Shown: positions 1 to 6,549, counted from the stretch's first letter. The stretch is 8,867 nt of DNA from Pirellulaceae bacterium (GCA_022448645.1 JAKVBZ010000139.1:1-8867); one strand, 5' to 3'. Notes: generated by a model not told the origin, from the sequence alone. Numbers and translations: made by a program.

Positions 1-1
1 A

Positions 2-544
2 ACTCGTTGGCCAGCTGCTGAATTGGAATGGATCAGTGACGGCCGGGAGTGCAAACAACTCGTGGCTTGGAACGGAAAGTTAGCAAGATTCCCGGGCGAT
101 CATACCGCCACTTGCGTGCGGAAAGATGGACAGACCGATACATGGACGGGTAAGCCACGGATCCTGCTAACAGAGGCTCCTCGAATTGATGATTGCATCT
201 ACGAACCGGATCCGGCGGTGTTGGCAGCCGACCTGGTCGGTGACATGGCAGGTTCCTTCGGATTGAAGGCACTCACACCGCACGGCGGTTACCTGACGGG
301 ACCGTTACAATCTTCTCACCCACTGTTGCACACTTACCGGGTCGTAGAGCAATGGCCCTTCGACGTCAAACGTCTTAAGGCGGCTCTTCGGTCGAGAAAG
401 ATCGGCCAGCTGACCATCAAGAAGCGGGGAGTCGATATTTCGCCCTCTCAGCTGGCCACACGGCTAGCGCCAGTGGGAGATGAGCAGGGGATCCTGTTCG
501 TCCTGCCATACGCAGGGAAAACGCGTGCCGTCCTGGCACAGTAG
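2..544 (+). CDS. Class I SAM-dependent methyltransferase with C-terminal THUMP-like domain (3' part only)
   Basis: Partial gene: the frame is open to the left edge, so the N-terminal half, including the Rossmann-fold SAM site, lies outside the window. About 180 residues are visible. They begin TRWPAAELEWISDGRECKQ; the ELEWIS...ECKQ..AW stretch resembles the region after the methyltransferase core in these proteins, where a substrate-facing strand follows the catalytic domain. The last 70 or so residues (TYRVVEQWPFDVKRLKAAL, then IGQLTIKKRGVDISP) match my recollection of the THUMP-like domain: a hydrophobic strand, an L/PFD.KRL helix, then a (I/E)KKRG motif. In this family the domain is presumed to help bind RNA, but the substrate is not known to me, so a role in RNA methylation is inference. 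A TTG at 23 could be read as a start, but the frame runs through it and the protein is clearly longer. It ends TAG at 542-544, 32 bases from the stop of the convergent LRR gene. Confidence 0.75.
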   Translation, partial: TRWPAAELEWISDGRECKQLVAWNGKLARFPGDHTATCVRKDGQTDTWTGKPRILLTEAPRIDDCIYEPDPAVLAADLVGDMAGSFGLKALTPHGGYLTGPLQSSHPLLHTYRVVEQWPFDVKRLKAALRSRKIGQLTIKKRGVDISPSQLATRLAPVGDEQGILFVLPYAGKTRAVLAQ

Positions 545-573
545 CCGTTCTGAAGTCGCGATTTGCAACGGTT
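543..573. terminator. Possible bidirectional hairpin between convergent genes
   Basis: AGCCGTT (543-549) can pair with AACGGTT (567-573), giving a 7-bp stem with one G-T wobble and a 17-base loop that contains the palindrome TCGCGA. It fills almost all of the 32-base gap between the methyltransferase stop and the LRR gene stop, where both transcripts must end. No T-run follows on either strand, so it is not a classical intrinsic terminator. The position is the main support. Confidence 0.3.
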
Positions 574-576
574 GAG

Positions 577-2091
577 TTATTGATCTTCCGCTTTTTCGGC
601 CTCTTCTGCTTCCTCGGCAGGCTTTTCTTCCCCACCGTCCTCAGCTTTTTCCTGTTCGGCTTCTGCAGCCTTCTTAGCTTCTTCTGCAGCCTTTTGTTTA
701 GCTTCTTCTTCAGCTTTCTTCTTAGCTTCTTCTTCAGCTTTCTTCTTAGCTTCTTCTTCAGCTTTCTTCTTGGCTTCTTCCTCAGCTTTCTTCTTGGCTT
801 CTTCCTCAGCTTTCTTCTTGGCTTCTTCCTCAGCCTTACGTTTTTCTTCTTCCTTACGTTTGGCCTCTTCCTCGGCTCGTTGTTTTTCCTTCACGAGATC
901 CGGAATGATTTCTGTATTCGGCAATGACGCTTGCAGTTGTTGAAATCCCGGGATGGTAATCTTGGTCTGCCAGATGTACAGCTTTTCCAGATTTTTCAAT
1001 TGTTTCAACTGTTCTATTCCCGCATCCGAAACTTCAGTCCCATAGATATTGAGCCATTTGAGCTTGGGAATATTGCGGAGGTGGTCCAATCCATTGTCGG
1101 TCAGTTTTGTTTCTTCTAGATGGAGTTTTTCCAACGTCGGCAAATCGACTAGATGTTTCAGACCATCATCCGTGATTTGGGTACCTTTGAGGTGCAACAT
1201 GATCATTTTATCGATGTAACGTACCTGAAGCAGTCCTTCATCCGTCAGTTCTTTGCCACTCAGATGAAAAGCGACTTCCTTGCGGTCGTCGTTCATCGCA
1301 ATTTCACGGACGGTACCGCCGATCTCTTCGATTTTCTTAATGGCTTCGTCTTGATGGGCCACACGTTCAGCATGTTCTGCAGCCAACCGTTCTGTTTTTA
1401 ATCCTTCCCGAATGGCATCTGGCAGTTTCGCCATAAGCTCTTGCATCACAGCATCTTTGAGTTGTGCGCTCAACTCTTCGGCTAAATCACCTTTAATATC
1501 CTGCTTGATCTGATTCATCAAAGCATCAATCAATTCGCCAACCGAACCGCTAATAGCTGCGGTGGCAGTGTCTGCCGCTGGTTCTTCTGCCGCTGGTTCC
1601 TCAGCTGCTTCAGTCGGGGAGATTGCCGCGATTAACTCACCCACGTCGTGGTCACTTCCAGGCAGTTTTCCGAGAGCAATCACCTGAGCAAATGTCGGAG
1701 AGTTTTCTTGGTCCGCGGCAAACTTCATCGCCGCGATTTTGTCAAAGACTTCCGAAAGTTCTTTCTTGGCGGCATCGGCGTCGTTCTGCAAACCTGCTTT
1801 GATCTTGTCTTTATCGATCAGTTCTGCCAGCGCCTCACCAAACCGGTTCCGCACAGATTTCTTTTCGCCGTCCACGTGACAGATGTTACATTTGGCGGCA
1901 TTGGCAGCTTCGGCAAATGCTTTTTCGGTGTCGGTCGCCGGCTCGGCGGCGACGTACTTTGCCTTGAATTCATCGACCAAAGGCGGGATGGCTAAGACCG
2001 GAGTGCTCAGCAGGATGGCGGCAACAAAAACGCTCGCTAGAGTACATAGCGGCTTGGTTAAAATTTTCGTGTGGACGTTAAATCCTGCCAT
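577..2091 (-). CDS. Secreted CxxCH / leucine-rich-repeat protein with Lys-Glu-Ala repeat tail
   Basis: A 504-residue protein, unnamed as far as I know. Residues 1-34 form a signal peptide: basic N-region, hydrophobic core around 18-33 and a TPVLA cleavage-like end, so it is probably exported. Residues 38-150 hold one CNICH motif (C68, C71, H72) followed by GEKKSVRNRFGEAL, the context of a small cytochrome-c-like domain seen in planctomycete secreted proteins; haem attachment is inference, and the distal ligand is unclear. An Ala/Glu/Pro linker (160-180) and amphipathic helices (183-258) follow. Residues 280-392 contain about four leucine-rich repeats of the (I/L)TDxGLxxLxxLxxLxxLxL type, which suggest protein binding. 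Residues 400-480 are a charged TolA-like helix with five exact KKKAEEEA units, and the end is acidic. The ATG is supported by AGGGGAG 8 bases upstream. The gene stands alone and converges on the methyltransferase gene. It could be an envelope structural protein or a redox-linked sensor; nothing here decides between them. Confidence 0.88.
   Translation of the reverse strand: MAGFNVHTKILTKPLCTLASVFVAAILLSTPVLAIPPLVDEFKAKYVAAEPATDTEKAFAEAANAAKCNICHVDGEKKSVRNRFGEALAELIDKDKIKAGLQNDADAAKKELSEVFDKIAAMKFAADQENSPTFAQVIALGKLPGSDHDVGELIAAISPTEAAEEPAAEEPAADTATAAISGSVGELIDALMNQIKQDIKGDLAEELSAQLKDAVMQELMAKLPDAIREGLKTERLAAEHAERVAHQDEAIKKIEEIGGTVREIAMNDDRKEVAFHLSGKELTDEGLLQVRYIDKMIMLHLKGTQITDDGLKHLVDLPTLEKLHLEETKLTDNGLDHLRNIPKLKWLNIYGTEVSDAGIEQLKQLKNLEKLYIWQTKITIPGFQQLQASLPNTEIIPDLVKEKQRAEEEAKRKEEEKRKAEEEAKKKAEEEAKKKAEEEAKKKAEEEAKKKAEEEAKKKAEEEAKQKAAEEAKKAAEAEQEKAEDGGEEKPAEEAEEAEKAEDQ
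701..820 (-). repeat. Five tandem 24-bp units encoding KKKAEEEA
   Basis: Five consecutive 24-base units lie inside the LRR protein gene. On the + strand each reads GCTTCTTCYTCAGCTTTCTT then CTTR. The three units at 701-772 have CTTCTTC and the two at 773-820 have CTTCCTC. The base after CTT also changes, from A in the first two units to G in the rest. Degenerate units flank both sides (RKAEEEA on the N-terminal side, KQKAAEEA on the C-terminal side). The unit is eight codons, so gain or loss of copies keeps the frame. The + strand is almost pure pyrimidine here. Confidence 0.95.
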
Positions 2092-2099
2092 CGATTAAT

Positions 2100-2106
2100 C
2101 TCCCCT
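2100..2106 (-). promoter_or_regulatory. Shine-Dalgarno for the CxxCH/LRR gene
   Basis: On the minus strand AGGGGAG lies 8 bases before the ATG at 2091. It is the clearest ribosome binding site in the window and fixes this start. No confident -35/-10 pair was identified upstream. Confidence 0.75.
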
Positions 2107-2165
2107 GATATCGAAATGGATACGAAGTTAAATAATGCCCTGGGTGGCTGCCAAACGTGTACCAG

Positions 2166-2195
2166 CCGGGCGCAACCGGCCCGGGCGTGACCGGC
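2166..2195. repeat. Two-copy 15-bp tandem repeat, GC-rich
   Basis: CCGGGCGCAACCGGC (2166-2180) is directly followed by CCGGGCGTGACCGGC (2181-2195). The copies match at 13 of 15 positions; the differences are an adjacent CA/TG pair. It sits 75-104 bases upstream of the LRR gene start, in an otherwise AT-richer stretch, so it could lie in that gene's promoter or leader. Its function is unknown. Confidence 0.8.
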
Positions 2196-2241
2196 GATGC
2201 CATAGTCTATTGTGACTCATAGAACCCCCGTTCGTCAAATG

Positions 2242-2321
2242 TCTCCCAAATCATATATTTTCACATTTTGGCCGGATTGGCTGGAAAATCCGAAAGATCG
2301 GCCCGACCCCAATTTGGGAGA
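2242..2321. repeat. 10-bp perfect inverted repeat enclosing a smaller hairpin
   Basis: TCTCCCAAAT (2242-2251) is exactly complementary in reverse to ATTTGGGAGA (2312-2321). Within the 60-base interior, CGGATT (2273-2278) pairs with AATCCG (2287-2292) around an 8-base loop. The nested arms could fold as one RNA element on either strand. No gene overlaps it convincingly. It has no T-run next to it, so a terminator is not favoured. An operator or a non-coding RNA is possible, but neither is shown. Confidence 0.55.
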
Positions 2322-2843
2322 TAGCAGCTGCCTGCGGGTCCAAACCAGGCTGTCAAACTATGGAAAATCTACGTTCACAACTGGTGTAAAGCAAAACGGT
2401 TTAATGGCCTTGCTGGCCCCTTGTCGATGGTCATTGGCAGAAAAACCCACTTCATCTGGCTTTCGCCGGGACGCCCGAAATCAGCATGATTCATGGACCA
2501 ACTACCGTCTGCGGCCGGTTTGCGAGTCGTTTAGGGACTGCCTACCACCGACCCCGATTCGGACTCGTCGAACGCCTCCGTGTTTCATTGCAGGCTGCTG
2601 CCGCCCCAGGATGTGTTTGGAGGGATAAGGCGTTCCGCAACAAAAACCTATCGTTTGCCGTCCAGGACGTGCAGGACCGCCAACTAATTCGATCGTTGAT
2701 TCATGTCTACCGAGGACCTCAGGCCAAACAATACTTAACGGTCGCTGCCGAAGAGGCTTGCATAAGCCGGTCATAACCAACCAACACGATAGGCATTTTT
2801 TGTGTGTTTCGCACCTATTCTATTGGCATATGATCCCTTACTC
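2322..2843. other. Non-coding stretch with no recognisable feature
   Basis: I find no recognisable gene here. Open frames of 96 codons (2486-2776, +) and 92 codons (2502-2780, -) overlap each other on opposite strands. Their products are rich in Arg, Pro, Cys and His, have no recognisable motif and lack a ribosome binding site. No tRNA cloverleaf, repeat array or transposon end was seen. It may hold promoter elements for the glycosyltransferase gene or a decayed gene. Confidence 0.5.
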
Positions 2844-2960
2844 ATGTTCGGAGAAGTGTTGGCGCGAGACGCCATGCTCCCCCATAGCATGGTTTGGTTG
2901 GTAAAGGAAGTTTTGCTGATCGCTGGCATCGTCATGCTACAGAAACAACTATGCACCTGA
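2844..2960 (+). CDS. Possible small ORF overlapping the glycosyltransferase start
   Basis: ATG at 2844 opens a 38-codon frame ending TGA at 2958-2960. The product starts MFGEVLARDAMLPHSMVWL and continues with a hydrophobic run (LLIAGIVML), so it could be a short membrane or amphipathic peptide. It overlaps the preferred glycosyltransferase ATG (2951) by ten bases in another frame, an arrangement typical of translational coupling. No good Shine-Dalgarno precedes it, and I recognise no family. The frame stays open to 2793, with alternative GTG/TTG starts. It may be chance. Confidence 0.22.
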   Translation: MFGEVLARDAMLPHSMVWLVKEVLLIAGIVMLQKQLCT

Positions 2961-4585
2961 CGGAACAACCCGACACGAACGCTTCATCCCCACCACACTC
3001 GGCAGATGAACACATCTGGTTGCGCCGTGTCTTGTGGTTACTGGCTGGATTCTTGGCCATCCGTTTGCTGGTTACCGCCACAATCCCTTTGGACTTGGTG
3101 CACGATGAAGCCTACTACTGGGATTGCTCCCGGAGACTAGATTGGTATTACTACAGTAAGCCACCCATGGTGGCGTGGTTGATCGCGGGTTTCACCCACG
3201 TTGGAGGAGATTCGACGTTTGTAGTTCGGTTACCAGCAATCTTCCTGGGCACCGGCGCTGCCTGGTTTGTTTTTCTGTTAGCGCGAGACATGTATGGCGC
3301 TCGAGCCGGCTTCTGGTCAGCAGCACTTTTTCTGACTGCACCTGGTGCGGCGGCGCTTGGTCTGCTGATGACGAACGATGCACCGCTACTTTTCTGTTGG
3401 AGTGTGGCTCTGTTTGCCTTTTGGCGAATCTTACACCAAGACACCCATCGATTCGGTTGGCTCTGCGTCCTCACACTGGCCATAGGAATCGGGTTGCTGT
3501 CCAAACAGACGATGCTGGCGTTCATGGGACTATCCGGTATGTTTTTATTGACAAGTCGTGAAGATCGACAGGCATGGAGACGACCCGCTGTCTGGATCTG
3601 CTGGATTGGATCTTTGTGTTTTCTAGTCCCCCTGCTGTGGTGGAATGTACAGAACGACTGGATCATCCTTCAGCACACCAACGAGTATTTTAGTACGGAA
3701 CAAGTTAGTGCGTGGCGGCGCGTGGTACGCGGTTTTGAATTCATAGGATCTTTCTCTGCAGTAACTTCGCCATACCTAAGTTGGTTGTTCTGCGCTGCCG
3801 CCATTTCCGCTCTATGGCACTTCTCCAATTGTGATCGGCGAAGGAAGTACCTATTGATGTTCAGCGCCGTTCCGCTCATGGTCGTCACCGGGTTGGCGTT
3901 TAAGCAACGTGTCGAACCGAACTGGCCCGCACCCGTCTGTATCGCTGGAGTGATCCTGTTGGTAGGCCACGTCAGGACCACACAAATCGTCCGTGTGGCG
4001 CGACGTCACAACGACCGGCGGCTGGCCACCGCATTAGGAATTGCAACGGTGGCAACTCTCGTGATGTACGTGGCAAGTTATGGACTCGTCTTGAAAGGGA
4101 CCAAATTGGATCCAGGAAGAAAGATGCGAGGATGGAGCGAATTGGGCCGCTTGGTAGGAGAAGAATATCGGCGACTACCAAAACCAAATGGTACATTTCT
4201 GATAGTCACCAACGGACAAGCCTTTGCCAGTGAGCTGGCGTTCTACATGCCTCAGCATCCTACCGCTTTTGTGTGGAATCGCAGCGGCCGGAGCGTCTCG
4301 CAATACGATGTCTGGGGTGGCCCCTTGGGGAGGCACGGCCAAGATGCCTTGCTAGTGTCCAGCACTTCGCGACTTCCAGGCGCCTTGGCTGGCTGTTTCT
4401 CACATGTGGTACCATTGCCCGGCGTGGAGGTGTCACTCGGTCATGGCAAATCGTTGTCGGTTCACTTATGGAGAGGCTGCGCCTTGGACGAACGGGCGGC
4501 TGCACAAGTTGCAGGATTTAGCGGACTAGCGCGAGGACAGTATGCCTCCCGGCTACCAACCGCTGTAGACCTACCAATTCGTTGA
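2951..4585 (+). CDS. ArnT/PMT-like GT-C membrane glycosyltransferase
   Basis: An integral membrane protein of 544 residues, in the usual size range for the glycosyltransferase 39/83 (PMT/ArnT) type. These enzymes move a sugar from a polyprenyl-phosphate donor to a protein or lipid on the outer face of the membrane. Family signs: LVHDEAYYW (residues 49-57), where D52-E53 matches the catalytic acidic pair of the first periplasmic loop; the W-YYSKPPMVAWL stretch (65-77); MTNDAPLLFCW (140-150); and EPNWPAP (322-328). I count ten to eleven membrane segments, roughly 26-44, 92-110, 118-135, 143-160, 168-182, 187-201, 213-229, 265-288, 299-314, 327-340 and 360-380. A soluble C-terminal part follows with ASELAFYMP and SVSQYDVWGG. 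I chose ATG 2951; a TTG at 2894 in the same frame would add 19 polar residues of non-family character. Neither start has a strong ribosome binding site. It is not in a sugar cluster, so donor and acceptor are unknown. It converges on the kinase gene. Confidence 0.88.
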   Translation: MHLTEQPDTNASSPPHSADEHIWLRRVLWLLAGFLAIRLLVTATIPLDLVHDEAYYWDCSRRLDWYYYSKPPMVAWLIAGFTHVGGDSTFVVRLPAIFLGTGAAWFVFLLARDMYGARAGFWSAALFLTAPGAAALGLLMTNDAPLLFCWSVALFAFWRILHQDTHRFGWLCVLTLAIGIGLLSKQTMLAFMGLSGMFLLTSREDRQAWRRPAVWICWIGSLCFLVPLLWWNVQNDWIILQHTNEYFSTEQVSAWRRVVRGFEFIGSFSAVTSPYLSWLFCAAAISALWHFSNCDRRRKYLLMFSAVPLMVVTGLAFKQRVEPNWPAPVCIAGVILLVGHVRTTQIVRVARRHNDRRLATALGIATVATLVMYVASYGLVLKGTKLDPGRKMRGWSELGRLVGEEYRRLPKPNGTFLIVTNGQAFASELAFYMPQHPTAFVWNRSGRSVSQYDVWGGPLGRHGQDALLVSSTSRLPGALAGCFSHVVPLPGVEVSLGHGKSLSVHLWRGCALDERAAAQVAGFSGLARGQYASRLPTAVDLPIR

Positions 4586-4692
4586 TCCGTTTGTTTCGTG
4601 ACCTCGCAGACTGGACTCAGCATTGAGAGTTCAAAGCTATTTCCCGTCCAGCATCACTCTCCTCACTGATCCCCAAATCACGTAAGTTTCGT

Positions 4693-4724
4693 CCGTCTTA
4701 CTAGCGGTTTTCTGCTAGCGACGG
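4693..4724. terminator. Hairpin between convergent glycosyltransferase and kinase genes
   Basis: CCGTC (4693-4697) pairs with GACGG (4720-4724), and inside it CTAGC (4701-4705) pairs with GCTAG (4714-4718) around an 8-base loop. That gives ten base pairs broken by a small internal loop. It overlaps the kinase stop codon (4715-4717) and lies about 110 bases after the glycosyltransferase stop, where both transcripts should end. Neither strand has a T-run after it, so it is only a candidate. The rest of the gap (4586-4692) shows nothing else. Confidence 0.4.
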
Positions 4725-6262
4725 CTTTGTCGGATGGCTCGTTGATTCCGTTCGCTAATCCGTTCGATTTCTTCCCTCAAGTCAACAGGCAGTTCTCGCA
4801 TGAGCTGGTGCACCTTGAGTGCGGACATGCTTTCTAGTGATTTGGCAAAGTTTCCTTGAAAGTGATACACCATGACTTCGCCGGCCAGGCCGGCCGCACG
4901 AAAACCTCGTTCCGCCTCGTCTAGACTCGTCAACGTTTCAAAAATCGGCAATGCTCGATTCGGATCAAAGTGGGATGCTTCCAAATAGTATCGCCCCAAA
5001 GCAATGTCGGCCATGTGAACATAGTGTTCGTCCCCAGGAAAGAACCACCGCACACTTTGATAGCCTTGCTCCGTATGGAGCTCTTGAGCTAAAGCAAATT
5101 GGCTTTCTGCCGATTCACGTCGACTGACCAAAACGAGTTGCTGGGCTCGTGAAATTCGCAAGGGATCGACCCGGCGCAAACTCATAGTCACCATTACCGC
5201 GCCAAAGAAGGCAACACAGCACAACAAGGCAACAACCAGCTTGGGACGCGATGGTCTTTGACTTTGGCCGCTTCGCTTTGATTCCTGCTTCATCGCACGG
5301 TCCAATCGCTGCGTGGCATCCACACGCGAGGTTCCCTGCGCGGCAAAACTAGAAGAACCAAGTAGATCCGTAGCGGTCGGCCAGGGAACCTCAGTTGAAT
5401 CTCCATGAAGAACTCGCAAAGCCTGCGACAATTCTTCGGGCGTTTGGAAGCGGTCATCCGGCGATTTAGCCAGCGTACGGTGGATCAACTGCGAAAGTTC
5501 AGCAGGCAAATCGCGCCGGATGTTAGCGATGTCAGGAGGCTCATTCTGCACGTGCTGGATCGCAACATTCAAAGGCGAATCACCTTCGAACGGTGGAGCG
5601 CCGGTGAGCATATGGAAGAAAGTTACACCAAGGGAATAGATGTCGGAACGCGAATCGAGAGAGTTGCCATGCACCTGCTCGGGGCTCATGTACAGCGGCG
5701 TCCCCATGGTAACGCCGACTTGCGTTAAGTTCACATTCGCATTCTGTCGACGGGCCAATCCAAAATCGGCAACTTTGACTTCACCCTTCACCGACAGCAT
5801 AATGTTTTCGGGTTTAATGTCACGATGCACGATGCTGTGCTCGCTGGCAACCTGTAAAGCCGCACAAGCTTGACGTAGGATCGTCACCGCGAAGGGCACG
5901 GAAAGCGGTCCGTGGCGCTGGAGATATTGGCCCAGATTTTGCCCGCGGACATATTCCTGTGCAATGAAATGCGTGCCATCAATTCGACCCACTTCATGGA
6001 TCTGAACAATGTTGGCATGGACAAGCGAAGCTGCTGCGCGGGCTTCATTATAGAACCGTTGCACATAATTCTCGTCACCCGACAAGCTACTGCGCAATAC
6101 CTTGACGGCCACTTGGCGTCCCAACGAACGCTGCCGAGCCAAATAGACTTCGGCCATGGCCCCCGCTCCTAGGCGACGGAGCACTTGATAATCACCAAAC
6201 TGGCGACCTGTCAAATCAGGTTCGCCGGATTGGCTTGACGGGCTCGTAGGAGAATCTGGCAT
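4715..6262 (-). CDS. Transmembrane Hanks-type serine/threonine protein kinase
   Basis: A 515-residue kinase from the preferred start. The catalytic domain spans about residues 25-285: glycine loop GAGAMAEVY (32-40), where the third Gly of GxGxxG is Ala; VAVK with ATP lysine K54; helix C glutamate E73; HRDIKPEN (146-153) with catalytic D148; DFG (166-168); activation-segment GTPLYMSPEQ (187-196); DIYSLG (207-212). All key residues are present, so it should be active and of the 'RD' class regulated by activation-loop phosphorylation. A polar juxtamembrane stretch (286-340) and one membrane helix (341-360) follow, with about 155 residues outside the cytoplasm. That region has helical, TPR-like character (ALPIFETLTSLDEAERGFRA, then EVMVYHFQGNFAKSLESM) but no named sensor domain. 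ATG 6262 was chosen because MPDSPTS leads straight into the kinase fold. The frame stays open to a GTG at 6466, which would add 68 unusual residues. It is divergent from mnmG; its substrate is unknown. Confidence 0.9.
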   Translation of the reverse strand: MPDSPTSPSSQSGEPDLTGRQFGDYQVLRRLGAGAMAEVYLARQRSLGRQVAVKVLRSSLSGDENYVQRFYNEARAAASLVHANIVQIHEVGRIDGTHFIAQEYVRGQNLGQYLQRHGPLSVPFAVTILRQACAALQVASEHSIVHRDIKPENIMLSVKGEVKVADFGLARRQNANVNLTQVGVTMGTPLYMSPEQVHGNSLDSRSDIYSLGVTFFHMLTGAPPFEGDSPLNVAIQHVQNEPPDIANIRRDLPAELSQLIHRTLAKSPDDRFQTPEELSQALRVLHGDSTEVPWPTATDLLGSSSFAAQGTSRVDATQRLDRAMKQESKRSGQSQRPSRPKLVVALLCCVAFFGAVMVTMSLRRVDPLRISRAQQLVLVSRRESAESQFALAQELHTEQGYQSVRWFFPGDEHYVHMADIALGRYYLEASHFDPNRALPIFETLTSLDEAERGFRAAGLAGEVMVYHFQGNFAKSLESMSALKVHQLMRELPVDLREEIERISERNQRAIRQSRR

Positions 6263-6449
6263 CGGCTCGACATGCAATAGAAAATGGACGCGAAAGTGTT
6301 CGGTCGGCGATCCGTGCCGATCAAACCTCCGTAAATACATGTAGTAGTAAGTGGTCTGCCTGCCGCCTGAGGACCGCCCATTCGAGGCGGATTGCCAATC
6401 AGTTTCAGGGACCCGTCGACACTTTGATTGCCGGGCTTCCGGAAGCTCG

Positions 6450-6479
6450 TTGTGCATAGGTGGCACGTTGCTCTATAGT
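6450..6479 (+). promoter_or_regulatory. Possible sigma70-type promoter for mnmG
   Basis: TTGTGC (6450-6455) and TATAGT (6474-6479) are 18 bases apart and resemble -35 and -10 boxes. They would start transcription about 65 bases before the mnmG ATG, with the leader hairpin inside the transcript. The match is imperfect and unsupported by other evidence. Confidence 0.25.
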
Positions 6480-6507
6480 TTACTGTAGAAACGATGCCCG
6501 AAAGAAG

Positions 6508-6531
6508 ACAGGGTTGAGTAAGATACCCTGT
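6508..6531 (+). promoter_or_regulatory. Perfect 7-bp-stem hairpin in the mnmG leader
   Basis: ACAGGGT (6508-6514) pairs exactly with ACCCTGT (6525-6531) around a 10-base loop. Two further pairs are possible outside it (one G-T and one A-T). It ends 23 bases before the mnmG ATG, in the divergent kinase/mnmG gap. The TTT after the stem is too short for a good terminator. It could be a leader attenuator or translation-control hairpin, or as DNA a two-fold operator shared by the divergent genes. Confidence 0.5.
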
Positions 6532-6543
6532 TTGGCAACAACC

Positions 6544-6549
6544 TGGTGA
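6544..6549 (+). promoter_or_regulatory. Weak ribosome binding site deciding the mnmG start
   Basis: TGGTGA lies 5 bases before the ATG at 6555. The in-frame GTG at 6546 sits inside this motif, which favours the ATG as the true start. Confidence 0.45.

Noticed and set aside
580..927. A 115-codon + strand frame with long Phe/Leu runs, looking like a membrane protein
   Set aside because: It is the antisense shadow of the Lys/Glu/Ala repeat region; complementary reading of those codons gives Phe, Leu and Ser by necessity.
2212..2628. A 138-codon + strand frame in the intergenic region
   Set aside because: Its product is low in hydrophobic core residues, rich in Arg, Pro and Cys, has no motif, runs through the inverted repeat and lacks a ribosome binding site.
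2502..2780. A 92-codon minus-strand frame, overlapping a 96-codon + strand frame
   Set aside because: Two mutually antisense frames of similar quality, neither with a recognisable domain or ribosome binding site; most likely chance.
2774..2904. Inverted TTGGTTGGT/ACCAACCAA copies upstream of the glycosyltransferase gene
   Set aside because: The match is only 9 bp of low complexity at a spacing of more than 100 bases and does not extend; weak evidence for any element.
3151..3666. A 171-codon minus-strand frame inside the glycosyltransferase gene
   Set aside because: The + strand product is a clear PMT/ArnT-like protein with conserved motifs across this stretch; the antisense frame is a shadow.
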